Origin: RGIG5579 sp045602025
Lineage (GTDB): Bacteria > Bacillota > Clostridia > Oscillospirales > SIG627
Direction: 5' to 3'
Length of the DNA: 48,768 bases
Assembly: GCA_045602025.1 (NCBI GenBank)
Contig: JAZSAT010000021.1
Location: 1-48,768 of the forward strand
Part shown: piece by piece, positions 8,670 through 17,341 of the stretch
Numbering within the stretch: the first letter of the stretch is position 1
Layout: each line of letters begins with the position of its first letter
The notes under the pieces: model-generated
The model's database searches: none
Told to the model about the DNA's origin: nothing
The model's input: only the letters and a program-made list of their open reading frames with translations
Program-made: the position numbers and the translations under genes

Positions 8670-8744
8670 TGGAGGTGCCACCCAGATTTGAACTGGGGAA
8701 TAACGGTTTTGCAGACCGTGGCCTTACCACTTGGCTATGGCACC
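8670..8744 (-). tRNA. tRNA-Cys (GCA anticodon)
   Basis: A 75-nt cloverleaf on the minus strand. The acceptor GGTGCCA pairs with TGGCACC, the anticodon loop reads CTGCAAA (anticodon GCA), the T-arm contains GTTCAAATC, the discriminator is U, and CCA is encoded. U73 with a GCA anticodon is the bacterial tRNA-Cys identity set. The 3' end faces the accessory island (lower coordinates), the usual orientation for island integration at a tRNA gene, but no second copy of the 3' end is seen inside the window. Confidence 0.95.
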
Positions 8745-8821
8745 GAATTTGTTGCGGGAGTTATTATAGCAAAGGAAAAATTATTTGTCAAGAGAAAAAT
8801 GGAAAAAAGTCTTCCCTTTCC

Positions 8822-8850
8822 TTGACTTTTCCTATTTTATATGGTAGATT
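8822..8850 (+). promoter_or_regulatory. ileS promoter
   Basis: TTGACT (8822-8827), 17-nt spacer, TAGATT (8845-8850). The leader of about 70 nt is too short for a T-box and none of its motifs are seen. Confidence 0.65.
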
Positions 8851-8928
8851 ATATCGGTAAAAGAATGGATTTTAGAGAAATTATCTTATTTTCAAGATGA
8901 TTTTATGCAAAATTAAGGGAGGTTTTCC

Positions 8929-11900
8929 ATGATTTACGAAAAAGTAAATTCCGATATGAACTTCGTGGACCGAGAAAAAAAGGTAGGCGAATTCTGGAAG
9001 GAAAACAAAATTTTTGAAAAGAGCATTGATTCCCGCAGAGAGGGCGAGCCCTATGTATTTTACGACGGCCCTCCTACGGCAAACGGCAAGCCCCATATCG
9101 GACATGTATTGACCCGTGTCATCAAAGATATGATCCCCCGTTACCGTACCATGAAAGGCTGCATGGTTCCCCGTAAAGCAGGCTGGGATACCCACGGTCT
9201 TCCGGTAGAACTTGAGGTAGAAAAGCTTTTAGGTCTTGACGGCAAGGAGCAGATCGAGGAATACGGTCTTGACCCCTTCATTCAGAAATGTAAGGAAAGC
9301 GTTTGGAAGTACAAGGGCATGTGGGAGGATTTCTCCGGCACCGTTGGCTTCTGGGCAGATATGGACGATCCTTATGTAACCTACGATAATAACTTTATCG
9401 AATCCGAATGGTGGGCACTGAAAAAGATCTACGAAAAAGGCCTTCTTTACAAGGGCTTTAAGATCGTGCCCTATTGCCCCCGTTGCGGCACCCCCCTCTC
9501 CTCTCACGAGGTAGCCCAGGGCTACAAGGCAGTCAAAGAAAAGAGTGCTATAGTAAGATTTAAGGTCATCGGCGAAGATGCGTACTTCCTCGCCTGGACC
9601 ACCACACCCTGGACTCTCCCCTCCAATGTTGCTCTCTGTGTCAACCCTGAGGAGGACTATGTAAAAGTAAAAGCAGCAGACGGTAAGACCTATTATCTGG
9701 CTGCAAAGCTTTCGGAAACGGTTCTTTCTCCCTTGGCAGAAGAAGGAAGTGCCTTTGAGGTTCTTGAAACCATGAAGGGCGCAGATCTGGAAGGAAAAGA
9801 ATACGAGCCTCTCTTTGCCATTGCGGGCGAGCTTGCTGCAAAGCAGAACAAAAAAGGCCACTTTATCGTTTGCGATACCTATGTTACCATGAGCGACGGT
9901 ACCGGTATCGTACACATCGCCCCCGCCTTTGGTGAAGACGACGCAAGAGTAGGCAGAAAGTATGACCTCCCCTTCGTTCAGTTGGTTGACGGCAAGGGCT
10001 GTATGACCGAAAACACTCCCTTTGCAGGCCTGTTTGTAAAGGATGCGGATCCGGAGGTTCTCAAGGACCTTTCCTCCCGCGGCCTTCTCTTTGACGCTCC
10101 CAAGTTCGAGCACGACTATCCCTTCTGCTGGCGATGCGATACCCCTCTCATTTATTATGCAAGAGAGTCCTGGTTTATTCGTATGACCGATGTGAGAGAA
10201 AACCTCATCAAGAACAACAACACCATCAACTGGATCCCCGAATCCATCGGTAAGGGCAGATTTGGCGACTGGCTTGAAAATGTTCAGGACTGGGGTATCT
10301 CCCGTAACCGCTATTGGGGCACCCCTCTCAACATTTGGGAGTGCGAATGCGGTCACCGTCATTCCATCGGCTCCATTGAAGAATTAAAATCCTTGAGCAA
10401 CAACTGCCCCGACGAGATCGAGCTTCACCGCCCCTACATCGACGCAGTCACCTTCCCCTGCCCCAAGTGCGGCAAGGAAATGAAGCGTGTTCCCGAGGTG
10501 ATCGACTGCTGGTTCGGCTCCGGTGCAATGCCCTTCGCTCAGCACCACTATCCCTTTGAAAACAAAGACCTCTTCGAGGCACAGTTCCCCGCTGACTTTA
10601 TTTCCGAGGCGGTGGACCAGACCCGAGGCTGGTTCTATTCCCTGCTTGCCATCTCCACCCTGATCTTTGACAAGGCCCCCTATAAGAATGTTATCGTTCT
10701 TGGCCATGTACAAGATGAAAACGGTCAAAAGATGAGTAAATCCAAGGGCAACGCGGTAGATCCCTTCGACGCACTGGAAACCTACGGTGCCGATGCCATC
10801 CGCTGGTATTTCTATACCAACTCCGCACCCTGGCTGCCCAACCGTTTCCACGGCAAGGCAGTGGTAGAAGGACAGAGAAAGTTTATGGGTACTCTTTGGA
10901 ACACCTATGCCTTCTATGTACTCTACGCCAACATCGATTCCTTTGATCCCACCAAGTATACTTTGGACTATGAAAGCCTTTCCGTCATGGATAAATGGCT
11001 TCTGTCCGGCCTTGCCTCTACCGTAAAGGCAGTAGACGAGAATCTTGAAAATTACAGAATCCCCGAGGCCTGCAGAGCTCTGCAGAAGTTTGTAGACGAT
11101 ATGTCCAACTGGTATGTTCGCCGCGGCAGAGAAAGATATTGGGTCAGCGGTATGCCTCAGGATAAGATCAACGCTTATATGACCCTTTACACCGCCCTTG
11201 TAACCATTGCAAAGACGGCAGCTCCCATGATTCCCTTTATGGCAGAGGATATTTACAGAAACCTGGTTTGCTCTGTAGATCCCAACGCACCCGAATCCGT
11301 TCACCTCACCTTCTTCCCCGAAGTAGAGGAAAGCTGGATCGATCCCGAGCTTGAGGAGGAAATGGAAGAGGTTCTGAAGATCGTTGCCACCGGCAGAGCA
11401 GCCCGCGCAGGCAGCGGCAGAAAGAACCGTCAGCCCCTGTCACAGATGATCGTAAAGAGCGAAAAGGCCCTTTCCGAGGACTGTCAGAATATCATCAAGG
11501 AAGAATTAAATGTAAAATCCATTCTCTTCTCCGACGATGTGGATGAATATCTCTCCTGGTCCTTCAAGCCTCAGCTGAAGACCTGCGGACCCAAATTCGG
11601 AAAACAATTGGGTGAGCTTCGTGCTGCCCTTCCCTCCCTTGACGGAAGCCGAGCAATGGCAGAGCTGAATGCCGACGGCACCCTCGCCCTGGACCTTCCC
11701 TCCGGCAGAGTGGTTCTGGAAAAGGAAGACCTGATCATTCAGAACGAGCAGAAAGATGGCTTCTTTGCGGCAAACGATGCAGATCTGACCGTGGTACTGG
11801 ATATCCGTTTGACGGAAGAGCTCATTACCGAGGGCTTTATCCGCGAGATCATTTCCAAGGTTCAGACCATGAGAAAAGAAGCAGACTTCAATGTAACCGA

Positions 11901-12078
11901 TCGCATTGAGATCGGTATTTCCGGCGATGAAAAGGTCGTAAATCTTGTAAAAGAAAACAAAGAAGAGATCTGCTCCGACACTTTAGCAAAAGATATCACC
12001 TCCGATCTGGCTGAAAATGCCAAGGAATGGGATATCAACGGAGAAAAAATGACCATTTCCGTAAAAGTAGTCGGTTAA
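8929..12078 (+). CDS. ileS: Isoleucyl-tRNA synthetase (type 2)
   Basis: A 1049-aa class I aminoacyl-tRNA synthetase that charges tRNA-Ile in the cytoplasm. HIGH is at residues 56-59 (KPHIGHVLTR) and KMSKS at 601-605. The CP1 editing domain with AWTTTPWTLPSN is present, and CxxC pairs (YCPRCG near 183, CPKCG near 515) suggest bound zinc. The length and the sequence around HIGH and WDTHGLPVE fit the eukaryote-like IleS2 group, which is known to resist mupirocin; resistance here is inference only. The ATG follows GGGAGGTTTTCC. The decarboxylase beta-subunit gene starts 13 bp after the stop, suggesting one transcript. Confidence 0.97.
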   Translation: MIYEKVNSDMNFVDREKKVGEFWKENKIFEKSIDSRREGEPYVFYDGPPTANGKPHIGHVLTRVIKDMIPRYRTMKGCMVPRKAGWDTHGLPVELEVEKLLGLDGKEQIEEYGLDPFIQKCKESVWKYKGMWEDFSGTVGFWADMDDPYVTYDNNFIESEWWALKKIYEKGLLYKGFKIVPYCPRCGTPLSSHEVAQGYKAVKEKSAIVRFKVIGEDAYFLAWTTTPWTLPSNVALCVNPEEDYVKVKAADGKTYYLAAKLSETVLSPLAEEGSAFEVLETMKGADLEGKEYEPLFAIAGELAAKQNKKGHFIVCDTYVTMSDGTGIVHIAPAFGEDDARVGRKYDLPFVQLVDGKGCMTENTPFAGLFVKDADPEVLKDLSSRGLLFDAPKFEHDYPFCWRCDTPLIYYARESWFIRMTDVRENLIKNNNTINWIPESIGKGRFGDWLENVQDWGISRNRYWGTPLNIWECECGHRHSIGSIEELKSLSNNCPDEIELHRPYIDAVTFPCPKCGKEMKRVPEVIDCWFGSGAMPFAQHHYPFENKDLFEAQFPADFISEAVDQTRGWFYSLLAISTLIFDKAPYKNVIVLGHVQDENGQKMSKSKGNAVDPFDALETYGADAIRWYFYTNSAPWLPNRFHGKAVVEGQRKFMGTLWNTYAFYVLYANIDSFDPTKYTLDYESLSVMDKWLLSGLASTVKAVDENLENYRIPEACRALQKFVDDMSNWYVRRGRERYWVSGMPQDKINAYMTLYTALVTIAKTAAPMIPFMAEDIYRNLVCSVDPNAPESVHLTFFPEVEESWIDPELEEEMEEVLKIVATGRAARAGSGRKNRQPLSQMIVKSEKALSEDCQNIIKEELNVKSILFSDDVDEYLSWSFKPQLKTCGPKFGKQLGELRAALPSLDGSRAMAELNADGTLALDLPSGRVVLEKEDLIIQNEQKDGFFAANDADLTVVLDIRLTEELITEGFIREIISKVQTMRKEADFNVTDRIEIGISGDEKVVNLVKENKEEICSDTLAKDITSDLAENAKEWDINGEKMTISVKVVG

Positions 12079-12091
12079 GAAAGGGAAATGC

Positions 12092-13243
12092 ATGACAGAC
12101 ATCTTAAATCAATTCCTGAAGCTTTTTGAGAATTTTCAATATCTTCAGCTCAATCAGGTAGCAATGTGGATCATCGGCGGACTTTTGATCTTCCTTGCCA
12201 TCAAAAAAGAAATGGAGCCCACGCTCCTTCTACCCATGGGCTTAGGTGCCATTCTGGTGAACCTTCCCATTAACCCCGAAGAAGCAGGCGAGGGCATCAA
12301 CGGTGTGCTGAACCACCTGTTTAATATGGGTATGACCCATGAAAGCTTCGAGCTTTTCCCCCTTCTCCTCTTCATCGGTATCGGTGCAATGATCGACTTC
12401 GGTCCCGTGCTTTCCAATCCCAAGCTGATGATCTTCGGTGCAGCCGCACAGTTCGGTATCTTCTTTACCCTGTGTCTGGGCCTTTTGGTAGGCTTTGATC
12501 TGAACGATGCCGCTTCTGCCGCCATTATCGGTGCAGCAGACGGTCCTACCTCCATTGTAGTAGCACAAACCTTGAATTCCAAGTATATGGGCGCGATTAT
12601 GGTAGCCGCTTACTCCTATATGGCACTGGTGCCCGTAGTACAGCCCCCCATTATTAAGCTTTGCACCACCAAAAAGGAAAGACTTATCCGTATGAACAAT
12701 GCATCCGGAAAGCCTGTTTCTAAATTAACCAAGATCCTCTTTCCCATTGTAGTAACCATTATCGTCGGTCTGTTCGCACCCGGATCCGTAGCCCTCGTTG
12801 GATTTTTGATGTTCGGCAACCTTCTGCGCGAATGCGGCGTTCTGGATTCCCTTTCCAATACGGCACAGAATGTTCTGGCAAACCTCATTACCATCCTTTT
12901 GGGTATTTCCGTTGCTTCTCAAATGACCGCCGATAAGTTCCTGACCTGGGAAACCATTCTGATTTTGGCCCTTGGTCTTGCAGCCTTCGTGTTTGATACC
13001 GTTGGCGGCGTTATGCTTGCCAAATTTATGAATATCTTCCTGCCTCAGGGCAAAAAGATTAATCCTATGATCGGTGCCGCCGGTATCTCCGCATTCCCCA
13101 TGTCCGGCAGAGTGGTACACAAAATGGGCCTTGCTGAGGATCCTCAGAACTTCCTTCTGATGCACTCTATCGGTGTTAATGTATCCGGTCAGGTAGCAAG
13201 TGTTATCGCAGGCGGTATTATCCTTGCGATGGTACAGGGTTAA
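12092..13243 (+). CDS. Na+-pumping decarboxylase beta subunit (OadB/GcdB/MmdB family)
   Basis: A 383-aa polytopic membrane protein with about 10 hydrophobic segments. It carries the conserved beta-subunit motifs, including GAADGPTSI near residue 150, whose Asp is the sodium-coupling residue in oxaloacetate decarboxylase, and the C-terminal GISAFPMSGRVVH and HSIGVNVSGQVAS segments. In the full complex this subunit decarboxylates carboxybiotin and exports Na+. Downstream is a 55-aa gamma-like peptide, but no carboxyltransferase alpha subunit or biotin carrier is present here, so the substrate (oxaloacetate, malonyl-, methylmalonyl- or glutaconyl-CoA) cannot be read from context. Confidence 0.93.
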   Translation: MTDILNQFLKLFENFQYLQLNQVAMWIIGGLLIFLAIKKEMEPTLLLPMGLGAILVNLPINPEEAGEGINGVLNHLFNMGMTHESFELFPLLLFIGIGAMIDFGPVLSNPKLMIFGAAAQFGIFFTLCLGLLVGFDLNDAASAAIIGAADGPTSIVVAQTLNSKYMGAIMVAAYSYMALVPVVQPPIIKLCTTKKERLIRMNNASGKPVSKLTKILFPIVVTIIVGLFAPGSVALVGFLMFGNLLRECGVLDSLSNTAQNVLANLITILLGISVASQMTADKFLTWETILILALGLAAFVFDTVGGVMLAKFMNIFLPQGKKINPMIGAAGISAFPMSGRVVHKMGLAEDPQNFLLMHSIGVNVSGQVASVIAGGIILAMVQG

Positions 13244-13261
13244 GAATAGGAGGATCACAAA

Positions 13262-13429
13262 ATGAGTTTTATCAATCAACTGCTTTTTGCAAGCTTTCAG
13301 ACAAATCTGAATCATGTTATCTCTCAGGGTCTTCCGATCATGGTTGCGGGAATGCTGGGCATCTTCGTAGTCATCGGGCTGATCATCCTCGGCGTTTCCC
13401 TCCTGAGCAAAATCAGTGGTAAAAAATAA
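13262..13429 (+). CDS. Small single-span membrane protein, decarboxylase gamma-subunit-like
   Basis: A 55-aa protein from an ATG preceded by a strong AGGAGG box, 18 bp after the beta subunit stop. It begins MSFINQLLFASFQTN and has one transmembrane helix (about residues 22-47: MVAGMLGIFVVIGLIILGV) followed by the lysine-rich end SKISGKK. Size, single N-terminal span and position fit a minimal OadG/gamma-type subunit that anchors the sodium pump. It lacks the long proline/His-rich tail of classical OadG. A terminator follows at once, so it is the last gene of the transcript. Confidence 0.75.
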   Translation: MSFINQLLFASFQTNLNHVISQGLPIMVAGMLGIFVVIGLIILGVSLLSKISGKK

Positions 13430-13444
13430 AAAAGCATAAAAACA

Positions 13445-13475
13445 AAAAGCACCCTTTTCGGGTGCTTTTTTTGTT
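13445..13475 (+). terminator. Terminator of the ileS/decarboxylase transcript
   Basis: AAAGCACCC-TTTT-CGGGTGCTTTTTTT. The same GCACCC/GGGTGC terminator is reused at 21286-21313 and 42713-42741. Confidence 0.9.
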
Positions 13476-13476
13476 C

Positions 13477-13516
13477 CTTTTTTTCAAAAAAGTAAGGCAG
13501 ATTTTATAAAGTTTTA
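13477..13516. repeat. Constant-tail repeat, short remnant
   Basis: A small hairpin (CTTTTTTT/AAAAAAG) followed by GGCAG-ATTTTATAAAGTTTTA. The tail matches the repeat family seen at 32882-32910, 33003-33031, 42870-42899 and 46799-46826. Confidence 0.55.
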
Positions 13517-13518
13517 AG

Positions 13519-13547
13519 TTGACTTTGAATTTCCCTTTCGTTATAAT
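13519..13547 (+). promoter_or_regulatory. Promoter of the LTA-synthase-like gene
   Basis: TTGACT (13519-13524), 17-nt spacer, TATAAT (13542-13547), directly after the repeat remnant. Confidence 0.75.
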
Positions 13548-13601
13548 AAATTCGTATCATAACTTCGTCGAAAAATGATGAAAAAATAGGCAGGTCATCC
13601 T

Positions 13602-15674
13602 ATGAATCAGGTAAAAGAAAAGCAAAAATTCAAAATTGTAAGAAAGCCGGATTTTCCGGAGCCTCGCAGTGAAAAAAAGAAAAAATCCGGTGCGGTCTGG
13701 TACCTTCTCCTTTTCCCTCTTCTCATCCTTTATTATGAATTCCTATTCAAATTTACCACAGCAGGCAGTATCGGCAGCCGTGGTCTTTTGGTTCTTATTC
13801 TGTTTTCCGTTTCCTTTGGAATGCTTTTGTATCTGCCCCTGTCTTTTATCAGGAACAAAACCGCACTTTATATTACCACCCTTATATTGACGGCACTCGG
13901 CGGCATTTTCTATATCATACACGACCTGATCTTCCTTCAGTTTAAGGTTTATTACGATATCAATACCATTTTCTTTGGCAGCGGAGATATGCTTACCTCT
14001 TATACCAAGGAAACCGTTGCCCTGATTCTGTCCCCAGAGGGCCTTTTAAGGATCGGTCTCTTTCTTTTGCCTGCGGTTCTTTATGCTGTTTTCGGTAAAA
14101 AAATATTTCCCGCCGTTGTAGGGAACCGCGAGCGAAGATGGTTCGCAGCAATCGTTTTGGTTCTTTTTTTCGGCACGCAGCAGCTTCTTCTTTACACGGT
14201 GGATTCCTTGCGCGCACTGTATCTGACGGAATACAATTATCAAAGTGCCGTAGAAAACTTCGGGCTTGCTTCCGCCTTCGGAATCGACCTGAAGAACACC
14301 CTTTTCGGTAACGAAAGCACAGATTTTGACCTTCAGGAAACGCCCATGATCCCCGCGATCGAGGAAACCGAGACCGAAGAAGAAACAAAACCGGAGGAAA
14401 AGCCCATCGAGTACGCTCCCAACCAAATGGAGCTGAACCTTACCGGCGGTGAGGGGGATATTGCCCGATTAAATGCCTATGTCAATTCTCTCACCCCTTC
14501 CAAAAAGAACGCCTACACCGGCATCTTCCAAGGAAAAAACCTGATCTTTATTACCGCAGAGGCTTTCTCAAAAGAAGTGATCGACCCTCAGCTTACCCCT
14601 ACCCTGTACCGACTTGCCACAAAGGGCATCCAATTTACCGATTATTATCAGCCTGCCAGTGCGGGAACCACCGGCGGTGAATATCAGAACATCTTCGGCA
14701 TGCTCCCCACCGACGGCGGTGCCTCCTTTAAAAATACCGCAGAGCACTTTAATTTTATGACCCTCGGCAGTCAATTAAACCGCCTGGGCTATTACGGAAA
14801 AGCCTTCCACAATAACTCCTATACCTATTACTCCCGCAATATTACCCATAATAACTTGGGCTATTCCGACGGCTTTATGGGCTACGGCAACGGTATGGAA
14901 AATTATGTGAATAACGCCTGGCCGCAGAGCGATCTGGAAATGTTTCAGGGTACCCTTCCCACTTATATTGATAAAGAAAAATTCAATGTATATTATATGA
15001 CCGTCAGCGGTCATAGCGGATATTCAAGAGTAGGCAACAGTCAGACCAAAAAGAATTGGGACAGCGTGGCACACCTTCCCTATTCCGACGAAGTAAAAGG
15101 GTATTTTGCCGCCAATTTGGAATTGGAAAAGGCCTTGTCCTATCTGGTATCGGAGCTTGAGGCAAAAGGCAAAGCGGAAAATACCGTAATCTGCATTTCC
15201 ACCGACCACTTCCCCTACGGTCTGGATTCCGGCGGAACACTCGGAAATATGCCCTTCCTCTCCGAGCTTTATAAAATGCCCGTTGAAAACTATTTCCAAC
15301 GGGACCACTCCGCCTGTATCCTATGGTGCGGATCCTTGGAAAAGGAAGACCCCATTGTGGTAAATACGCCCACCTTCAGCCTGGACCTGCTCCCCACCCT
15401 TTCCAATCTGTTCGGTACGGAATTTGATTCCCGTCTTTTCCCGGGTCGGGATGTTCTTTCCGATGCACCCGCTCTCGTGTTTAACAGCTACTACGACTGG
15501 AAAACGGAATACGGCACCTATTTTTCCTCCCAGGGACTGTTTATACCGAAGGATGAAAGCATTCCTCTTCCGGAAGGATATGTAGAAAGCATCAAGGCTG
15601 TGGTCCGAAACAAAATCCTCTATTGCCGTATGGCACTGAGCAGCGACTATTTCCGCTACCTCTTTGCAAATTAA
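13602..15674 (+). CDS. LTA synthase family protein (phosphoglycerol transferase/sulfatase fold)
   Basis: 690 aa. A basic cytoplasmic N-terminus is followed by five hydrophobic segments (about residues 30-220), an acidic low-complexity linker rich in EETETEEE (about 245-270) and a C-terminal extracellular alkaline-phosphatase-type domain. Family motifs are visible: NLIFITAEAFSKE (metal-binding Glu near 325), the nucleophile-region SAGTTGGEYQ with Thr near 352, TVSGHSGYS and STDHFPYG (metal site near 532). Members move phosphoglycerol from phosphatidylglycerol to make lipoteichoic acid or related surface polymers. Which polymer is made is not known. Single-gene transcript with its own promoter; the start codon has only a weak ribosome binding site. 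Confidence 0.88.
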   Translation: MNQVKEKQKFKIVRKPDFPEPRSEKKKKSGAVWYLLLFPLLILYYEFLFKFTTAGSIGSRGLLVLILFSVSFGMLLYLPLSFIRNKTALYITTLILTALGGIFYIIHDLIFLQFKVYYDINTIFFGSGDMLTSYTKETVALILSPEGLLRIGLFLLPAVLYAVFGKKIFPAVVGNRERRWFAAIVLVLFFGTQQLLLYTVDSLRALYLTEYNYQSAVENFGLASAFGIDLKNTLFGNESTDFDLQETPMIPAIEETETEEETKPEEKPIEYAPNQMELNLTGGEGDIARLNAYVNSLTPSKKNAYTGIFQGKNLIFITAEAFSKEVIDPQLTPTLYRLATKGIQFTDYYQPASAGTTGGEYQNIFGMLPTDGGASFKNTAEHFNFMTLGSQLNRLGYYGKAFHNNSYTYYSRNITHNNLGYSDGFMGYGNGMENYVNNAWPQSDLEMFQGTLPTYIDKEKFNVYYMTVSGHSGYSRVGNSQTKKNWDSVAHLPYSDEVKGYFAANLELEKALSYLVSELEAKGKAENTVICISTDHFPYGLDSGGTLGNMPFLSELYKMPVENYFQRDHSACILWCGSLEKEDPIVVNTPTFSLDLLPTLSNLFGTEFDSRLFPGRDVLSDAPALVFNSYYDWKTEYGTYFSSQGLFIPKDESIPLPEGYVESIKAVVRNKILYCRMALSSDYFRYLFAN

Positions 15675-15681
15675 CAAAAAG

Positions 15682-15716
15682 CACCTTTGAGGCACCCTCC
15701 GTAAGGAAGGTGCCTC
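15682..15716 (+). terminator. Hairpin after the LTA-synthase-like gene
   Basis: GAGGCACC ... GGTGCCTC (15690-15697/15709-15716) with an inner TCC-GTAA-GGA. No clean T-run follows, so it may instead be the first hairpin of the adjoining array. Confidence 0.5.
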
Positions 15717-15897
15717 AGTTATATTCGCCTGACGGCGAGTGATATTGCTTCGCAGTGATATTAGCTGACGCTAGTGATATTGCCCTTTGGACAGTTTAAA
15801 GGGCGAATATAATATAACTGAAACCGCAAGGTTTCAATATCACTTTTGCATTTAGGCAAAAATATCACTGCAAACTTTTAGTTTGCAATATCACTTT
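15717..15897. repeat. Mirrored hairpin array with GTGATATT / AATATCAC linkers
   Basis: Small stem-loops joined by an 8-9 nt linker. Left half: AGTTATATT, TCGCC-TGAC-GGCGA, GTGATATT, GC-TTC-GC, AGTGATATT, AGC-TGAC-GCT, AGTGATATT. Centre: GCCCTTT ... AAAGGGC (15782-15804). Right half, linkers inverted: AATATAACT, GAAACC-GCAA-GGTTTC, AATATCACT, TTTGC..GCAAAA, ATATCACT, GCAAAC..GTTTGC, AATATCACT. Three to four linkers point each way and every interval is itself a hairpin. There is no coding sequence. It occupies the convergent gap between the LTA-synthase-like gene and the polymerase. Confidence 0.85.
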
Positions 15898-15899
15898 AT

Positions 15900-16082
15900 C
15901 CGCCGAAAAAGAAAGATTATTTTTTCGGCAAATTTATCTTTCTTAAAGTATGTAACCCACTATGACACTTTCGCCGGTGGAAAGGAACCAAAAAAACTCA
16001 TAAATCATTATGGGTGTATAACTCCTATTTATCTTTTCATAGCTTGGTTTTCGGGGTGCAGCCCTTTTTACTAAAAAGGGCC
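15900..16082. repeat. Degenerate hairpin repeat, third composite locus
   Basis: GCCGAAAAA..TTTTTTCGGC (15905-15934) and, at 16051-16081, TTCGGGGTGCAG then CCCTTTTT-ACT-AAAAAGGG. The second part resembles the hairpins preceding the constant tail at 42840-42867 and 46650-46676. The last bases overlap the 3' end of the polymerase gene. I see nothing else in 15900-16070. Confidence 0.45.
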
Positions 16083-17291
16083 TGCAAAGGGAATATATCC
16101 GTGGGAATCGGGAAGCGATGCGGTGATCAGCCGTGCGGAAACAAGCGTTCCTTTCCCGTACCGGGCAGACAAAAGATCCGTTACCCGGTCCAACCTTTCA
16201 GCACGCAGATCCACCTTTTCCGTAAAAATAGAAAGCTGCTCTGCCTCACCTTTTTCCAAGTCAATGGCCCGCACCGAAATTGCCCGCAAGGGCTCCCGAA
16301 AAAGATATCTGGTTGAAAAAAGCTGAAAAGCCTCTTTGGCAATGGTCATGGTGCAATCCGTAGGCAAAACAAGCCTTTTTTGAAGGGTCTTGGTGAAAAA
16401 ATTGCGGTCCTTGCACTCAATGGCCACCCCGTGGGCCTTCTTTCCGTGGAAACGAAGCTTTTCCCCGATCTCCTGGGTCAGGGCAAGGATCAATGTCCAT
16501 ACCTCCTCGGGAGTGGTCAGATCCTTCGCCACTGTCATTCCGTGTCCGATACTCTTCATGGGAAGTTCGTAATCAATGGGCATTACAGGAGAAAAATCCA
16601 GCCCCAATGCATAGCGCTTCAACATTTGCCCGTTCTTGCCGAATTTCATTTTTAAAAAGCGGTCATCTGCTGCAGCAAGATCCCCGATGGTATGAACTCC
16701 AAACATATGAAATACCGCGGCGGATTTTCTTCCCACACCCAAAATACTCTCTACCGGCAAAGAGCAGATCTGCTCGAAAAAGGTCTCCCTCGGCAGATGC
16801 GTCAGCGCATCGGGCTTTTTCATATCACTGCCAAGCTTTGCAAGAACCTTATTAAAGGAAACACCCACGGAAATGGTAAGATTCAATTCCTTTCGAATTC
16901 GGGAGCGGATCTCCTCTCCGATCACCACCCCATCCCCAAAGGCAAGGCGGGAAGCCGTCACATCCAGCCAGCATTCATCCAGCCCGAAGGACTCCACCAG
17001 ATCCGTGTATTCTCCGTAAATTTTTTTGGCAAGGCGGGAATACTTTACATATCGGTCAAAGTGCGGCGAAACAATGCGAAGCTCGGGACACTTCGACTTT
17101 GCCATCCATATAGTATCCCCCGTCTGCACCCCGCATCGTTTCGCCTCCTCGCTTTTTGCAAGCACGATTCCGTGCCGCGCCTCCTCTTCTCCGCACACCG
17201 CAACCGGTACCGATAAAAGGCTTTTGTCATAAAGCCTCTCTACCGATGCATAGAAATTATTCATATCACAATGTAAAATACTTCTCTCCAT
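16071..17291 (-). CDS. Y-family translesion DNA polymerase (DinB/UvrX type)
   Basis: 406 aa from the ATG at 17291. The frame is open 39 codons further upstream, but that stretch contains the promoter region, and AGAGGTG precedes this ATG. Palm motifs: HCDMNNFYASVE (metal Asp 9, likely steric gate Tyr 14) and SFGLDECWLD (Asp 105, Glu 106). A helix-hairpin-helix is present (SILGVGRKSAAVF). The C-terminal part contains EQLSIF, a sliding-clamp binding motif of the QLSLF type, as in UvrX-like Firmicute polymerases. It copies past damaged bases with low fidelity. The gene is divergent from an XRE/ImmA pair, and its promoter (17359-17387) carries the ACGAANNTTCGT operator in its spacer. That implies DNA-damage-type induction through repressor cleavage rather than LexA. 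Confidence 0.92.
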   Translation of the reverse strand: MERSILHCDMNNFYASVERLYDKSLLSVPVAVCGEEEARHGIVLAKSEEAKRCGVQTGDTIWMAKSKCPELRIVSPHFDRYVKYSRLAKKIYGEYTDLVESFGLDECWLDVTASRLAFGDGVVIGEEIRSRIRKELNLTISVGVSFNKVLAKLGSDMKKPDALTHLPRETFFEQICSLPVESILGVGRKSAAVFHMFGVHTIGDLAAADDRFLKMKFGKNGQMLKRYALGLDFSPVMPIDYELPMKSIGHGMTVAKDLTTPEEVWTLILALTQEIGEKLRFHGKKAHGVAIECKDRNFFTKTLQKRLVLPTDCTMTIAKEAFQLFSTRYLFREPLRAISVRAIDLEKGEAEQLSIFTEKVDLRAERLDRVTDLLSARYGKGTLVSARLITASLPDSHGYIPFAGPF

Positions 17292-17303
17292 TTTCGACAC
17301 CTC

Positions 17304-17332
17304 TTGACAAAATTCGTTCGTATATGTATAAT
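17304..17332 (+). promoter_or_regulatory. Promoter of the xre-immA operon with internal operator half
   Basis: Perfect TTGACA (17304-17309), 17-nt spacer, perfect TATAAT (17327-17332). The spacer contains TTCGTTCG (17313-17320). The expected start near 17339 lies upstream of the opposing polymerase promoter, so this transcript runs through it. Confidence 0.85.
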
Positions 17333-17341
17333 AAAAAGCGA

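Noticed and set aside
8745..8928. T-box riboswitch upstream of ileS
   Set aside because: The leader after the promoter is about 70 nt and contains no T-box sequence, specifier loop or antiterminator.
15717..15897. CRISPR array
   Set aside because: The repeated unit is only 8-9 nt, flips orientation halfway, and the intervals are self-complementary and of unequal length. No cas genes are present.
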